Made by a program: the position numbers and the translations under genes | In this document: positions 17,868 through 27,843 of the stretch, one piece after another | How positions within the stretch are numbered: position 1 is the first letter of the stretch | Layout of the letters: each line of letters starts with the position of its first letter | Origin: Klebsiella grimontii | GTDB lineage: Bacteria > Pseudomonadota > Gammaproteobacteria > Enterobacterales > Enterobacteriaceae | Length of the DNA stretch: 64,000 nt | Assembly: GCF_900200035.1 (NCBI RefSeq) | Contig: NZ_FZTC01000015.1 | Location: 930,001 to 994,000 of the forward strand | Direction: 5' to 3' | The notes under the pieces: generated by a model | The model's database searches: none | What the model saw: only the letters and a program-made list of their open reading frames with translations | Told to the model about the DNA's origin: nothing

Positions 17868-20123
17868 ATGCGTTTACCACAACTTGCGGGCTGCGTGATT
17901 ATCGGTATCCTGCCGCTACTCTGGTTGCCCGTTCTGCCCGGGCGGTGGGTTACCTGGGGGTTAATGGTCCTGGCGCTACTCATTGCGCAATGTCGGCGCA
18001 GACCTGCGCAATACGCGGCATTGATAACGCTGTTTTTTGTCTGGGGAGTGCTCAGCGCTCGCCAGACGCTATGGCCGACAGAGAGGTTAACGGACAAGAA
18101 TCAGCGGGTTGAAGTTGAGCTGACCGCAACGGACGGGCAGACAACGCATCAGGGCAAAATTATTCGTCTGGATGGGCGTCGGCTGTTTCCTGCTCCGGGG
18201 ATTAGCCTCTACGGCAACTATCTGCCAGAAACGCCCTGCGCAGGCCAGGTTTGGGCCATGACGCTGCGGGCGCGTCCAGTCCACGGTCAGCTCAACGATG
18301 GCGGTTTCGATAGCCAACGCTATGCATTAGCGCAGCATCGTCCGTTAACCGGGCGCTTTATCACGGCTGAAATCCGGGAGCGAAACTGCAGTTTGCGAGC
18401 GCGTTATCTGGCTTCGCTGAATCACACGCTGGCCGCGTTGCCGTGGCAATCGGTGATGCTAGGGTTAGGCATGGGGGAGCGTCTGGCGATACCTCGCGAG
18501 ATAAAATCCCTGATGCAGGAAACCGGCATATCGCACCTGATGGCGATTTCTGGCTTACATATCGCGCTGGGGGCTTCTCTGGGCTGGTTGCTGCTCAGGG
18601 GCGCGCAATTCTTTCTCCCGTGCCGCTGGCTTGGCTGGCGGGCGCCGCTGCTTATGGGCCTGGCGAGCGCGATATTTTACGCTGGGCTAACCGGCATGCA
18701 GCCGCCGGCGCTGCGCACCTGCGTCGCGCTGGCTGCGGGGGGCGCGCTGAGGCTATCCGGAAAACGCTGGTCGCCATGGCAGCTATGGGTCTGCTGCATT
18801 GGCGCAATACTGTTTGCCGATCCGCTGGCAATGTTATCCGAAAGCCTGTGGCTATCAGCGTTCGCCGTAGCGGCGCTTATTTTCTGGTATCAACTGGCGC
18901 CGATGCCGGCCGGCAAAAAGAACTGGCTACTGCGTCAAAGCCTTGCGTTATGCCACCTGCAGATCGGATTGATGTTCCTGCTCGCTCCTCTACAGATCGC
19001 TCTGTTTCACGGTATAAGCTTAACGTCCGTGGTCGCCAACTTTATCGCCGTGCCTCTGGTGACCTTTGTCGTCGTCCCGTTGATCCTGGCAGCCATGTTT
19101 TTACACCTCTGCGCGCCGTCTATCATTGAGATGGCGGTCTGGCAATCAGCGGACAGGATCCTGGCTATCTTATTCTGGTTATTACGCCAGCTGCCGTCCG
19201 GCTGGCTGGGGCTTGACGCTCGCTGGCTTGGGATAAGCATAGTGCCGTGGCTGGCGCTGATCGTCTGGCGCTTTCACGCCTGGCGGACGGCGCCCGCATT
19301 TTGCTTGACCTGCCTCGTGCTGCTGAGCAGGCCGTTCTGGCGAAGCGCCTCAGTTGACGAATGGCGAGCCACTATGCTGGACGTAGGGCAGGGGCTGGCG
19401 GTGGTCATTGAACGTCAGGGCGCGGCGTTTCTCTATGACACCGGGCTTGCCTGGCCTGATGGCGACAGCGGCCAGCAGATTATTATCCCGTGGCTACGCT
19501 GGCACCATTTGCAGCTGGAGGGGATCGTTCTCAGCCACGAGCATCTCGATCACCGCGGTGGGCTCAACTCAGTGTTAAAAGCATGGCCGCAGACAGCGGT
19601 GCGCAGCCCGCTGGGCTGGGCTGGTCATTTAGCGTGCCGGCGCGGAGAAACCTGGCAGTGGCGAGGCTTAACCTTTCGCGCGCTTTGGCCGCTGCCTGGA
19701 GCGACAAAAGCGGGAAATAATCGCTCTTGCGTGGTGCGAATTGACGATGGGCAGTACAGTATTCTGCTGACCGGGGATATTGAAACGCCGGCGGAGCTGG
19801 CGATGATTAGCCACTACTGGCAGCATCTTGCGTCTACACTTATCCAGGTTCCGCACCACGGCAGTAATACCTCGTCAGGGATAGCCCTACTGCGGAGCGT
19901 TGGCGGCAAGGCGGCGCTTGCTTCCGCTTCTCGCTATAACGCCTGGCGTATGCCATCAGCGAAAGTGATTCAGCGCTACCGGAATCAGCGTTATCAATGG
20001 TTCGATACGCCGCATCAGGGGCAAATTACGGTCGTTTTTTCCCCGGACGGCTGGCAAATCCATGGCTTACGGGATCAAGTTTTACCTCGTTGGTATCATC
20101 AGTGGTTTGGCGGGAAGGCGTAG
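17868..20123 (+). CDS. ycaI: ComEC/Rec2-family membrane protein YcaI
   Basis: A 751-residue polytopic protein similar in length to E. coli YcaI. ATG 17868 is preferred because GGAGG lies five bases upstream; GTG 17862 overlaps that site. The family layout is visible: an N-terminal membrane and OB-like part, a central competence domain with multiple helices (MGERLAIPREI, then TGISHLMAISGLHIA near residue 220), and a C-terminal metallo-beta-lactamase-like domain (MLDVGQG, LSHEHLDH near residue 557, VPHHGSNTSS). In competent bacteria ComEC brings single-stranded DNA across the inner membrane. Its role in enterobacteria is not well defined. msbA follows after 45 bases. Confidence 0.93.
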   Translation: MRLPQLAGCVIIGILPLLWLPVLPGRWVTWGLMVLALLIAQCRRRPAQYAALITLFFVWGVLSARQTLWPTERLTDKNQRVEVELTATDGQTTHQGKIIRLDGRRLFPAPGISLYGNYLPETPCAGQVWAMTLRARPVHGQLNDGGFDSQRYALAQHRPLTGRFITAEIRERNCSLRARYLASLNHTLAALPWQSVMLGLGMGERLAIPREIKSLMQETGISHLMAISGLHIALGASLGWLLLRGAQFFLPCRWLGWRAPLLMGLASAIFYAGLTGMQPPALRTCVALAAGGALRLSGKRWSPWQLWVCCIGAILFADPLAMLSESLWLSAFAVAALIFWYQLAPMPAGKKNWLLRQSLALCHLQIGLMFLLAPLQIALFHGISLTSVVANFIAVPLVTFVVVPLILAAMFLHLCAPSIIEMAVWQSADRILAILFWLLRQLPSGWLGLDARWLGISIVPWLALIVWRFHAWRTAPAFCLTCLVLLSRPFWRSASVDEWRATMLDVGQGLAVVIERQGAAFLYDTGLAWPDGDSGQQIIIPWLRWHHLQLEGIVLSHEHLDHRGGLNSVLKAWPQTAVRSPLGWAGHLACRRGETWQWRGLTFRALWPLPGATKAGNNRSCVVRIDDGQYSILLTGDIETPAELAMISHYWQHLASTLIQVPHHGSNTSSGIALLRSVGGKAALASASRYNAWRMPSAKVIQRYRNQRYQWFDTPHQGQITVVFSPDGWQIHGLRDQVLPRWYHQWFGGKA

Positions 20124-20168
20124 AACGGGTAGAATATGCGGCTATTTCAACACAAGCTGGTTTATTGA

Positions 20169-21917
20169 ATGCAGAACGATAAAGATCTCTCCACGTGGCA
20201 GACCTTCCGCCGACTCTGGCCGATTATAGCGCCGTTTAAACCCGGGCTAATCGTTGCAGCGGTAGCGTTAGTGCTTAACGCGGCTAGTGATACCTTCATG
20301 CTATCGCTTCTTAAACCGTTATTGGATGATGGTTTTGGTAAAACGGATCGCTCCGTGCTGATATGGATGCCGCTGGTGGTGATCGGGTTAATGATTCTGC
20401 GCGGCATTACCAGCTACGTTTCAAGCTACTGTATCTCCTGGGTGTCCGGCAAAGTCGTGATGACGATGCGCCGTCGTTTATTCAGCCATATGATGGGGAT
20501 GCCGGTTGCCTTCTTTGACAAACAGTCCACCGGGACGCTGTTATCGCGTATTACCTATGATTCTGAGCAGGTCGCGTCCTCTTCCTCCAGCGCGCTGATT
20601 ACCGTTGTGCGTGAAGGCGCATCGATTATTGGCCTGTTCGTTATGATGTTCTACTACAGCTGGCAACTGTCAGTGATTCTGATCGTGCTGGCGCCGATCG
20701 TGTCTATTGCTATTCGCGTGGTCTCGAAGCGTTTCCGTAATATCAGCAAGAATATGCAGAACACCATGGGACAGGTGACGACCAGCGCAGAGCAGATGCT
20801 GAAAGGGCACAAAGAAGTGCTGATGTTTGGCGGCCAGGCCGTCGAAACCAAACGTTTTGATAAAGTCAGCAATAAGATGCGTCTGCAGGGGATGAAAATG
20901 GTCTCCGCGTCGTCAATTTCTGATCCGATTATCCAGCTGATCGCCTCTCTGGCTCTGGCTTTCGTGCTCTATGCTGCCAGCTTCCCGAGCGTGATGGAGA
21001 CGCTGACGGCCGGGACCATCACCGTTGTTTTCTCCTCGATGATCGCGCTGATGCGCCCGCTGAAATCGCTGACTAACGTCAACGCGCAGTTCCAGCGCGG
21101 GATGGCCGCCTGTCAGACCCTTTTCGCCATTCTTGATTCCGAGCAGGAGAAGGATGAAGGCACGCGGGTTATCGAACGCGCGAAGGGCAACCTCGAATTT
21201 AAAAACGTCACCTTCAGATACCCAGGACGCGAAGTCGCCGCCCTGCGCAATATCGACCTGAATATTCCGGAAGGGAAAACCGTGGCGCTGGTCGGGCGCT
21301 CGGGCTCGGGTAAGTCGACCATCGCCAGCCTTATTACGCGTTTCTACGATGTTGATGATGGACAGATCTTGCTGGACGGCCACGACCTGCGTGAATACAC
21401 CCTGAGCTCCCTGCGCGATCAGGTTGCGCTGGTGTCGCAAAACGTCCATCTCTTTAACGATACCGTAGCGAATAACATCGCCTATGCGCGTACCGAAGAG
21501 TACAGCCGCGAGCAGATTGAGGAAGCGGCGCGTATGGCTTATGCCATGGATTTTATCAACAAAATGGACAATGGCCTGGATACGATTATCGGTGAAAACG
21601 GCGTGATGCTTTCCGGCGGCCAGCGTCAGCGTATCGCAATCGCTCGCGCCCTGCTGCGTAACAGCCCGATCCTGATCCTCGACGAAGCCACATCGGCGCT
21701 GGATACCGAATCCGAACGCGCGATTCAGGCCGCGCTGGACGAACTGCAGAAAAACCGCACCTCGCTGGTTATTGCCCACCGTCTGTCGACGATTGAGCAG
21801 GCTGATGAGATCGTGGTGGTGGAAGATGGTCAGATCGTTGAGCGCGGCAGCCATACCGATCTGCTTGAGCACAAGGGCGTCTACGCTCAGCTGCATAAGA
21901 TGCAGTTCGGCGCATGA
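20169..21917 (+). CDS. msbA: Lipid A export ATP-binding/permease protein MsbA
   Basis: A 582-residue half-transporter identical in length to E. coli MsbA. As a homodimer it flips lipid A-core across the inner membrane. The first 320 residues hold six transmembrane helices; the ATPase part shows Walker [10 protein letters not shown] (K382 region), signature [14 protein letters not shown] and Walker [12 protein letters not shown] followed by the switch IAHRLST. The stop overlaps the lpxK start by four bases, so transport and synthesis of lipid A are coupled. Confidence 0.98.
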   Translation: MQNDKDLSTWQTFRRLWPIIAPFKPGLIVAAVALVLNAASDTFMLSLLKPLLDDGFGKTDRSVLIWMPLVVIGLMILRGITSYVSSYCISWVSGKVVMTMRRRLFSHMMGMPVAFFDKQSTGTLLSRITYDSEQVASSSSSALITVVREGASIIGLFVMMFYYSWQLSVILIVLAPIVSIAIRVVSKRFRNISKNMQNTMGQVTTSAEQMLKGHKEVLMFGGQAVETKRFDKVSNKMRLQGMKMVSASSISDPIIQLIASLALAFVLYAASFPSVMETLTAGTITVVFSSMIALMRPLKSLTNVNAQFQRGMAACQTLFAILDSEQEKDEGTRVIERAKGNLEFKNVTFRYPGREVAALRNIDLNIPEGKTVALVGRSGSGKSTIASLITRFYDVDDGQILLDGHDLREYTLSSLRDQVALVSQNVHLFNDTVANNIAYARTEEYSREQIEEAARMAYAMDFINKMDNGLDTIIGENGVMLSGGQRQRIAIARALLRNSPILILDEATSALDTESERAIQAALDELQKNRTSLVIAHRLSTIEQADEIVVVEDGQIVERGSHTDLLEHKGVYAQLHKMQFGA

Positions 21918-22894
21918 TTGCTCGTATCTGGTCCGGTGAGTCGCCCTTATGGCGGCTGCTGCTTCCGCTCTCCTGGCTCTATGGCCTGGTGAGCGGGTTG
22001 ATACGGCTTAGCTATAAACTGGGCTGGCGAAAAGCCTGGCGAGCGCCGGTGCCGGTCGTGGTGGTGGGTAACCTGACCGCAGGCGGCAATGGTAAAACGC
22101 CGGTTGTCGTCTGGCTGGTGGAACAGCTCCAGCAGCGCGGTATTCGCGTTGGTGTCGTTTCACGCGGCTACGGCGGTAAAGCAGCGAGCTATCCGCTGCT
22201 GCTTAATCCGGATACCCGCACCGGGGAAGCGGGGGATGAGCCGGTACTGATTTACCAGCGTACCGGCGCGCCGGTTGCCGTCTCGCCGGTACGCAGCGAT
22301 GCGGTACAGGCCCTGCTTGCCGCCAAGGATCTTCAGCTTATCGTCACTGATGATGGCCTGCAGCACTATAAGCTGGCGCGCGACAAAGAAATTGTGGTGA
22401 TTGACGGCGTGCGCCGTTTTGGCAACGGCTGGTGGCTGCCCGCCGGGCCTATGCGTGAGCGCGCTTCGCGTTTACGCAGCGTGGATGCGGTTATTGTTAA
22501 CGGGGGCCTCGCCCGCCCGGGAGAAATTCCGATGCAGCTTCGCCCCGGACTGGCGGTGAATCTGCGGACCGGTGAACGCCGGGATGTCGCGGCGTTTGAC
22601 AACGTGGTGGCGATGGCCGGAATCGGCCACCCTCCGCGTTTCTTCGCCACTCTTGAAAGCTGCGGCGTACAGCCGGTCAAAACCGTTGCCCTGGCCGATC
22701 ATCAGGCATTGACGCAGAGCGCTGTCGCTGCCCTGGCGACAGCGCGGCAAACTCTGCTGATGACCGAAAAAGACGCGGTGAAGTGCCGCGAGTTTGCGCA
22801 GGCAAACTGGTGGTATCTCCCGGTCGACGCGATAATGACTGATGAACGCGCGCAGCGGTTGCTCACTGACTTAATTACGCTGGCGCAACGCTGA
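21914..22894 (+). CDS. lpxK: Tetraacyldisaccharide 4'-kinase
   Basis: A 326-residue membrane-associated kinase (E. coli 328). It phosphorylates the 4' position of the lipid A disaccharide. The N-terminal hydrophobic helix (about residues 12-33) is followed by the P-loop [11 protein letters not shown] at residues 52-62 and the conserved VTDDGLQHY. The start overlaps msbA by four bases (ATGA). ycaQ follows after 46 bases. Confidence 0.97.
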   Translation: MIARIWSGESPLWRLLLPLSWLYGLVSGLIRLSYKLGWRKAWRAPVPVVVVGNLTAGGNGKTPVVVWLVEQLQQRGIRVGVVSRGYGGKAASYPLLLNPDTRTGEAGDEPVLIYQRTGAPVAVSPVRSDAVQALLAAKDLQLIVTDDGLQHYKLARDKEIVVIDGVRRFGNGWWLPAGPMRERASRLRSVDAVIVNGGLARPGEIPMQLRPGLAVNLRTGERRDVAAFDNVVAMAGIGHPPRFFATLESCGVQPVKTVALADHQALTQSAVAALATARQTLLMTEKDAVKCREFAQANWWYLPVDAIMTDERAQRLLTDLITLAQR

Positions 22895-22940
22895 TTTTGT
22901 CCATCACCGCTTGCGCCTGAACCCTTAACGGAGTAGCTGC

Positions 22941-24170
22941 ATGCCGGTATTGTCCCTCTCGCTTAAAGATGCCCGCCATCTCCACCTCGCCGCGCAGGGG
23001 CTGCTGAAAAAGCCCCGTCGTCGCGCCAGGCCCGAGGACATTCTACAGACCATCAGGCAGATGTCCCTGCTGCAAATCGATACCATCAACGTGGTTGCCC
23101 GCAGTCCTTACCTGGTGCTTTTTAGCCGCCTTGGCCGCTATCCTCAGGGCTGGCTGAACGAGGCGCTCCGCGCCGGCGAGCTGATGGAGTACTGGGCGCA
23201 CGAAGCCTGTTTTTTACCGCGCAGCGACTTTTCGCTGGTGCGTCACCGCATGTTGGCGCCGGATAACATGGGCTGGAAATATCACAAAGCGTGGATGACC
23301 GAGCACGCCGCAGGCATTCAGGAGCTGCTGGCCCATATTGCTGAAAATGGCCCGGTGCGCTCGGCCGACTTCGAGCATCCGCGCAAAGGCGCCAGCGGCT
23401 GGTGGGAGTGGAAACCGCATAAGCGCCATCTTGAAGGTTTATTTACCGCCGGTGAAGTGATGGTTATCGAGCGGCGTAATTTTCAGCGCGTTTACGACCT
23501 GACCCATCGGGTGATGCCGAACTGGGACGATGCGCGAGATGGGCTCTCTCAGGAGCAGGCTGAAGCCATTATGTTACGCAATAGCGCTCGTAGCCTGGGG
23601 ATTTTTCGCGCGCAGTGGCTGGCGGATTATTATCGTCTGCGTCAGCCCCCGCTGCCGCTGCTGCTGGCGAGTTGGCAGGATGAGGGGCTGGTGGTGCCGG
23701 TTAACGTTGAGACGCTGGGCGAAATGTGGCTTCACCGTGATGCCCTGACGCTGCTGGAGTCCTCTCCCGGCGGCAGGCTCGCCGCCAGCCACAGCGCCGT
23801 GCTCTCGCCTTTCGATCCGGTCGTATGGGATCGCAAACGAGCGGAACAGCTGTTTAGCTTTACCTACCGCCTGGAGTGCTACACCCCCGCGCCGAAACGG
23901 CAGTACGGCTATTTTGTGTTACCGCTGCTGCACCAGGGGAGACTGGTTGGCAGAATGGACAGCAAAATGCACCGTAAAACCGGCGTGCTGGAAATTATCG
24001 CCCTGTGGCTGGAAGAGGGGGTAAAGGTGACGTCCGGGCTGGAGAGTGGGCTAAAACGCGCCATTGATGATTTTGCCCTCTGGCAGGGCGCCGCGCGAGT
24101 GACCTGCGGACGGCTACCTCCGGCGCTTTTTGCCGGCCTGCAGCAGGGTTGGGAAATTGACGCCGCCTGA
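22941..24170 (+). CDS. ycaQ: DNA glycosylase YcaQ/AlkX (HTH_42 family)
   Basis: A 409-residue protein of about the same length as E. coli YcaQ. The family unhooks DNA interstrand crosslinks such as those made by nitrogen mustards. The catalytic Q-x-Q/D motif appears as Q45-I46-D47 in [20 protein letters not shown]. Winged-helix repeats follow, and [10 protein letters not shown] lies near residue 294. It sits between the lipid A genes and ycaR-kdsB; the start has GGAG upstream. Confidence 0.93.
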   Translation: MPVLSLSLKDARHLHLAAQGLLKKPRRRARPEDILQTIRQMSLLQIDTINVVARSPYLVLFSRLGRYPQGWLNEALRAGELMEYWAHEACFLPRSDFSLVRHRMLAPDNMGWKYHKAWMTEHAAGIQELLAHIAENGPVRSADFEHPRKGASGWWEWKPHKRHLEGLFTAGEVMVIERRNFQRVYDLTHRVMPNWDDARDGLSQEQAEAIMLRNSARSLGIFRAQWLADYYRLRQPPLPLLLASWQDEGLVVPVNVETLGEMWLHRDALTLLESSPGGRLAASHSAVLSPFDPVVWDRKRAEQLFSFTYRLECYTPAPKRQYGYFVLPLLHQGRLVGRMDSKMHRKTGVLEIIALWLEEGVKVTSGLESGLKRAIDDFALWQGAARVTCGRLPPALFAGLQQGWEIDAA

Positions 24171-24222
24171 GCCCACGTGTGATATGCTGCTGAAGAATCT
24201 ATTCGGTCCATCTGGAGGAATC

Positions 24223-24405
24223 ATGGATCACCGTTTACTTGAAATTATCGCCTGTCCGGTTTGTAACGGTAAGCTGTATTACAGCCAGGATAAGCAAGAA
24301 CTGATCTGCAAACTTGATCGCCTGGCTTTTCCGCTGCGTGAAGGCATTCCCGTACTGCTGGAAACCGAAGCGCGCCCGCTTCCTGTAGAAGAGAGCCAGT
24401 CATGA
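24223..24405 (+). CDS. ycaR: Small Trm112-like protein YcaR
   Basis: A 60-residue protein from ATG 24223 with GGAGG upstream, nearly identical to E. coli YcaR. It has one CPVC pair (residues 11-14) and a later ICK cysteine, which resembles the Trm112/UPF0434 zinc-ribbon fold with part of the metal site. Its function is not established. The stop overlaps the kdsB start by four bases, so the two are translated together. Confidence 0.95.
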   Translation: MDHRLLEIIACPVCNGKLYYSQDKQELICKLDRLAFPLREGIPVLLETEARPLPVEESQS

Positions 24406-25148
24406 GTTTCGTGGTTATCATCCCCGCGCGCTTTGCTTCTACCCGCCTGCCAGGGAAACCGCTCCAGGATATCAACGGCAAGCCGATGATTGTCCACGTT
24501 CTGGAACGCGCGCGCGAATCCGGTGCCGAGCGTATCATCGTTGCTACCGACCATCCGGACGTGGCCCATGCGGTGGAAGCCGCCGGTGGCGAAGTCTGCA
24601 TGACGCGTGAAGATCATCAATCTGGTACCGAACGCCTTGCCGAAGTGGTCGAAAAATGCGCCTTCAGCGATGACACCATCATCGTTAACATTCAGGGCGA
24701 CGAGCCGATGATCCCGCCAGCCATCGTGCGGCAGGTGGCCGAAAATCTGGCGGCAAGCACGAGCGGTATGGCGACCTTAGCGGTGCCAATCCACGATGCG
24801 GAAGAAGCGTTTAATCCGAATGCGGTGAAGGTCGTGATGGATGCTGAGGGCTATGCGCTCTACTTCTCACGCGCCACCATTCCGTGGGATCGCGATCGTT
24901 TCGCCAAATCCCGCGAGGCTGTTGGCGATTCGCTGCTGCGCCATATTGGGATTTATGGCTATCGCGCCGGATTTATCCGCCGCTATGTTAGCTGGGCACC
25001 GAGCCCGCTGGAGCAAATAGAGATGCTCGAGCAGCTGCGCGTGCTGTGGTACGGCGAGAAAATCCATGTCGCGGTGGCGGAAGTGGTTCCCGGTACGGGT
25101 GTCGATACACCGGAAGATCTGGAGCGCGTTCGCGCGGAGCTGCGTTAA
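24402..25148 (+). CDS. kdsB: 3-deoxy-manno-octulosonate cytidylyltransferase
   Basis: A 248-residue CMP-Kdo synthetase (same length as in E. coli). It activates Kdo with CTP for addition to lipid A. The nucleotide motif [15 protein letters not shown] is at residues 7-21, and [12 protein letters not shown] lies near 98-109. It overlaps ycaR by four bases. A GC-rich hairpin follows the stop. Confidence 0.98.
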   Translation: MSFVVIIPARFASTRLPGKPLQDINGKPMIVHVLERARESGAERIIVATDHPDVAHAVEAAGGEVCMTREDHQSGTERLAEVVEKCAFSDDTIIVNIQGDEPMIPPAIVRQVAENLAASTSGMATLAVPIHDAEEAFNPNAVKVVMDAEGYALYFSRATIPWDRDRFAKSREAVGDSLLRHIGIYGYRAGFIRRYVSWAPSPLEQIEMLEQLRVLWYGEKIHVAVAEVVPGTGVDTPEDLERVRAELR

Positions 25149-25157
25149 TCCCTCCGT

Positions 25158-25175
25158 CCCCTCCGCCAGGAGGGG
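25158..25175 (+). terminator. Hairpin after kdsB
   Basis: CCCCTCC (25158-25164) pairs with GGAGGGG (25169-25175) with a GCCA loop, ten bases after the kdsB stop. There is no T-run, so it is a possible but weak terminator. Confidence 0.45.
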
Positions 25176-25289
25176 ATATCCCCAGGCCGTTATTCCATAC
25201 TTTTTTACGTCAATTTTGATCTCACCCGATGACAACCCCGGCGCAGGCGCTCATTATGAATCCGGTAGTATTCATAGGGGTAATCAGAA

Positions 25290-26183
25290 ATGGAACAGTT
25301 GCGTACCGAGCTGAGCCACCTGCTGGGTGAAAAACTAAGCCGCGTGGAGTGCGTCAGCGAGAAACCCTCGTCGGCGCTGTGGTCGCTATATGATGCACAG
25401 GGAAACCCAATGCCGCTGCTGGCGCGCAGCTTTACGACGCCGGGGGTGGCGCGCCAGCTGGCGTGGAAAATATCGACCCTCGCGCGAAGCGGCACCGTGC
25501 GTATGCCGGTTGTCTACGGCGTAATGACGCATGAAGAGCATCCCGGCCCCGATGTTCTGCTGATCGAACGGCTGCGCGGCGTCTCGGTTGAAGCCCCCGC
25601 CCGCACGCCGGAGCGCTGGGAGCAGCTGCAGGAGCAGATCGTTGAAGCGCTGCTGGCCTGGCACCGCCAGGACAGCGGCGGCTGCGTCGGGATGGTCGAT
25701 AGTACTCAGGAAAACCTCTGGCCGTACTGGTATCGCCAGCGCGTGGAGGTGCTATGGAGCACGCTGAATCTTTATCATGATACCGGCCTGACGATGCAGG
25801 ATAAACGCATTCTGTTCCGCACCCGCGAATGCCTTATGGATTTGTTTAAAGATTTCAATGATAACTGCGTGCTGGTACACGGTAGCTTCACGCTGCGCAG
25901 CATGCTTAAAGATCCGCGCAGCGATCAGCTGCTGGCGATGGTCGGGCCGGGTATGATGCTCTGGGCGCCGCGGGAATATGAGCTATTCCGTCTGGCCGAT
26001 AGCGGTCAGGAGGAGGAGCTGCTGTGGCACTATCTCCGGCGGGCGCCGGTGGCGGAAGCGTTTCTCTGGCGGCGCTGGCTGTATCTGCTGTGGGACGAAG
26101 TGGATAATCTGGTGAATACCGGGCGCTTTGACCGCACCCGGTTTGATCTGGCGGCTAAATCAATCCTGCCCTGGATCGCCTGA
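25290..26183 (+). CDS. ycbJ: YcbJ, aminoglycoside phosphotransferase-like fold
   Basis: A 297-residue protein of the same length as E. coli YcbJ. It looks like a member of the protein kinase/APH-like superfamily: VLLIERLRGVSVE resembles the hinge strand near residues 90-102, and VLVHGSFTLRSML near residue 197 resembles the catalytic loop, although the usual HGD aspartate is replaced by Ser. That change suggests an inactive or altered phosphotransferase. The substrate is unknown. Its last 24 bases overlap the convergent elyC gene. Confidence 0.9.
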   Translation: MEQLRTELSHLLGEKLSRVECVSEKPSSALWSLYDAQGNPMPLLARSFTTPGVARQLAWKISTLARSGTVRMPVVYGVMTHEEHPGPDVLLIERLRGVSVEAPARTPERWEQLQEQIVEALLAWHRQDSGGCVGMVDSTQENLWPYWYRQRVEVLWSTLNLYHDTGLTMQDKRILFRTRECLMDLFKDFNDNCVLVHGSFTLRSMLKDPRSDQLLAMVGPGMMLWAPREYELFRLADSGQEEELLWHYLRRAPVAEAFLWRRWLYLLWDEVDNLVNTGRFDRTRFDLAAKSILPWIA

Positions 26184-26939
26184 GGATCCTTTCAGCCATT
26201 GCCAGATGCGGCCTAGCGTTTCGTAACCCACCCGATCGCTATGCATGAGCCAAACGGGCGAAGGAATTGCTCGCTCCCATGGGTTGAGCGGTGACTCAAT
26301 CGCCAACTGGTTGGCCGGCGCGGGCAGGGGGGTTAGCCCGGCGCGGCGAAAGAAAATCATCGCCCGCGGCAGATGCGAGGCGGAGGTAACCAGCAGGAAC
26401 GGCGCATCGCCTATCGCCTCCTTCACCGCAGCGGCTTCTTCTTCGGTGTCTTTGGGTTTATCCAGAACGATGATTTCGCTGCGCGGTATCCCCAGACTCT
26501 CGGCAACTCTGGCCCCGGCTTCCGCCGTGCTGACTGGATTCGTTTTTGCCGCGGCGCCGGTAAAAATGAGTTTCGAGCCCGGGTTTTCATACCACAGGCG
26601 GATCCCCTCCGTCAGCCGCGGCAGGCTGTTGTTGATGAGATTTGAGCTGGGGGCCCAGTTCGGATTCCAGGTGTAGCCGCCGCCAAGCACGACGACATAC
26701 TGCACGCGCTTTTCATCTCTCCACGTCGGGTATTTATCTTCAATCGGCTTTAGCAGGCTATCGGCTACGGGTTGCAGGCTCAACAGCAGTAACAGTAGCC
26801 AGCCGAGGCTGACGCAGAGCTTGCCGGTGCGCTGGAAACGGCTAAACCACAGCAGTGCGATCCCGAGCGCAATCAGCAACAGCAGCAGGGGAAGCGGCAG
26901 CATCATGCCGCCTAAAACCTTTTTCAGCGTAAAAAGCAT
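26160..26939 (-). CDS. elyC: Envelope biogenesis factor ElyC (DUF218)
   Basis: A 259-residue inner-membrane protein identical in length to E. coli ElyC (YcbC). Two transmembrane helices fill the first 60 residues, followed by a DUF218 domain with VVVLGGGYTWNP and LIFTGAAAKTN. In E. coli its loss blocks peptidoglycan synthesis at low temperature, through an effect on the undecaprenyl-phosphate carrier. It is convergent with ycbJ, overlapping by 24 bases, and divergent from cmoM. Confidence 0.95.
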   Translation of the reverse strand: MLFTLKKVLGGMMLPLPLLLLLIALGIALLWFSRFQRTGKLCVSLGWLLLLLLSLQPVADSLLKPIEDKYPTWRDEKRVQYVVVLGGGYTWNPNWAPSSNLINNSLPRLTEGIRLWYENPGSKLIFTGAAAKTNPVSTAEAGARVAESLGIPRSEIIVLDKPKDTEEEAAAVKEAIGDAPFLLVTSASHLPRAMIFFRRAGLTPLPAPANQLAIESPLNPWERAIPSPVWLMHSDRVGYETLGRIWQWLKGSSGDPGQD

Positions 26940-27060
26940 GCCGTACGGTTCCTTTTTTAACCATCTAACTAAAGATATACCCGGATCTTACAACAGATCG
27001 CTTCATTCTCCGCGCGGGTATGACAAAATAGCGGCTTTGTGTTGGCGTGTGGAGTCACCC

Positions 27061-27840
27061 GTGCAGGATCGTAATTTCGATGATATTGCTGAAAAGTTTT
27101 CGCGCAATATATATGGCACCACCAAAGGCCAGCTGCGGCAGGCGATCCTCTGGCAGGATCTGCAACCGCTGCTGAACCAGCTGGGGCCTGGGCCATTGCG
27201 AGTTCTTGACGCGGGCGGCGGCGAGGGACAGACGGCGATCAAAGTGGCGGAAATGGGCCATCACGTCACGTTATGCGATCTTTCCGGTGAAATGGTGGCT
27301 CGCGCCAGGCAGGCGGCTGCCGATAAAGGTGTGATCGACAACATGCATTTTGTACAATGCGCGGCTCAGGATATTGAGCAGCATTTGGAAAGTCCGGTCG
27401 ATCTGATACTGTTTCATGCGGTGCTGGAATGGGTAGCCGAACCTCAGGCGATGTTGCGTACGCTGTGGGCGATGCTGCGTCCCGGCGGCGCGTTGTCGCT
27501 GATGTTCTACAATGCTAACGGTCTGTTGATGCACAATATGGTCGCCGGAAATCTCGACTATGTGCAAATCGGCATGCCGAAAAAGAAAAAACGCACGCTG
27601 TCGCCGGACTATCCGCGCGATCCGCAGCAGGTTTACGGCTGGCTGAAAGAGATTGGCTGGCAGATTACCGGTAAGACAGGCGTACGGGTGTTTCATGATT
27701 ATCTGCGTGAAAAACACCAACAGCACGACAAATTTGCGGCGCTGCTGGAGCTGGAAACGCGCTACTGTCGCCAGGAGCCGTATATTAGCTTAGGCCGTTA
27801 TATTCACGTCACCGCGCTTAAGCCGCAGATGCAAGGATAA
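27061..27840 (+). CDS. cmoM: tRNA 5-carboxymethoxyuridine methyltransferase
   Basis: A 259-residue class-I methyltransferase (E. coli CmoM/SmtA, 261). I chose GTG 27061, with GGAG seven bases upstream; the protein then begins at QDRNFDDIAEKFS exactly as in E. coli, where the start is ATG. The frame is open for 80 codons upstream but overlaps the divergent elyC gene and is not family-like. The SAM motif is VLDAGGGEGQTAI near residues 48-60. It methylates cmo5U34 in several tRNAs. mukF follows after three bases. Confidence 0.95.
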   Translation: MQDRNFDDIAEKFSRNIYGTTKGQLRQAILWQDLQPLLNQLGPGPLRVLDAGGGEGQTAIKVAEMGHHVTLCDLSGEMVARARQAAADKGVIDNMHFVQCAAQDIEQHLESPVDLILFHAVLEWVAEPQAMLRTLWAMLRPGGALSLMFYNANGLLMHNMVAGNLDYVQIGMPKKKKRTLSPDYPRDPQQVYGWLKEIGWQITGKTGVRVFHDYLREKHQQHDKFAALLELETRYCRQEPYISLGRYIHVTALKPQMQG

Positions 27841-27843
27841 ACT

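Noticed and set aside
20913-21896. A 327-codon open frame opposite msbA
   Set aside because: It runs against the ATPase domain of msbA, with no ribosome site and no family similarity.
26821-27060. An 80-codon in-frame extension of cmoM
   Set aside because: It overlaps the divergent elyC gene and promoter region and is not part of the CmoM family.
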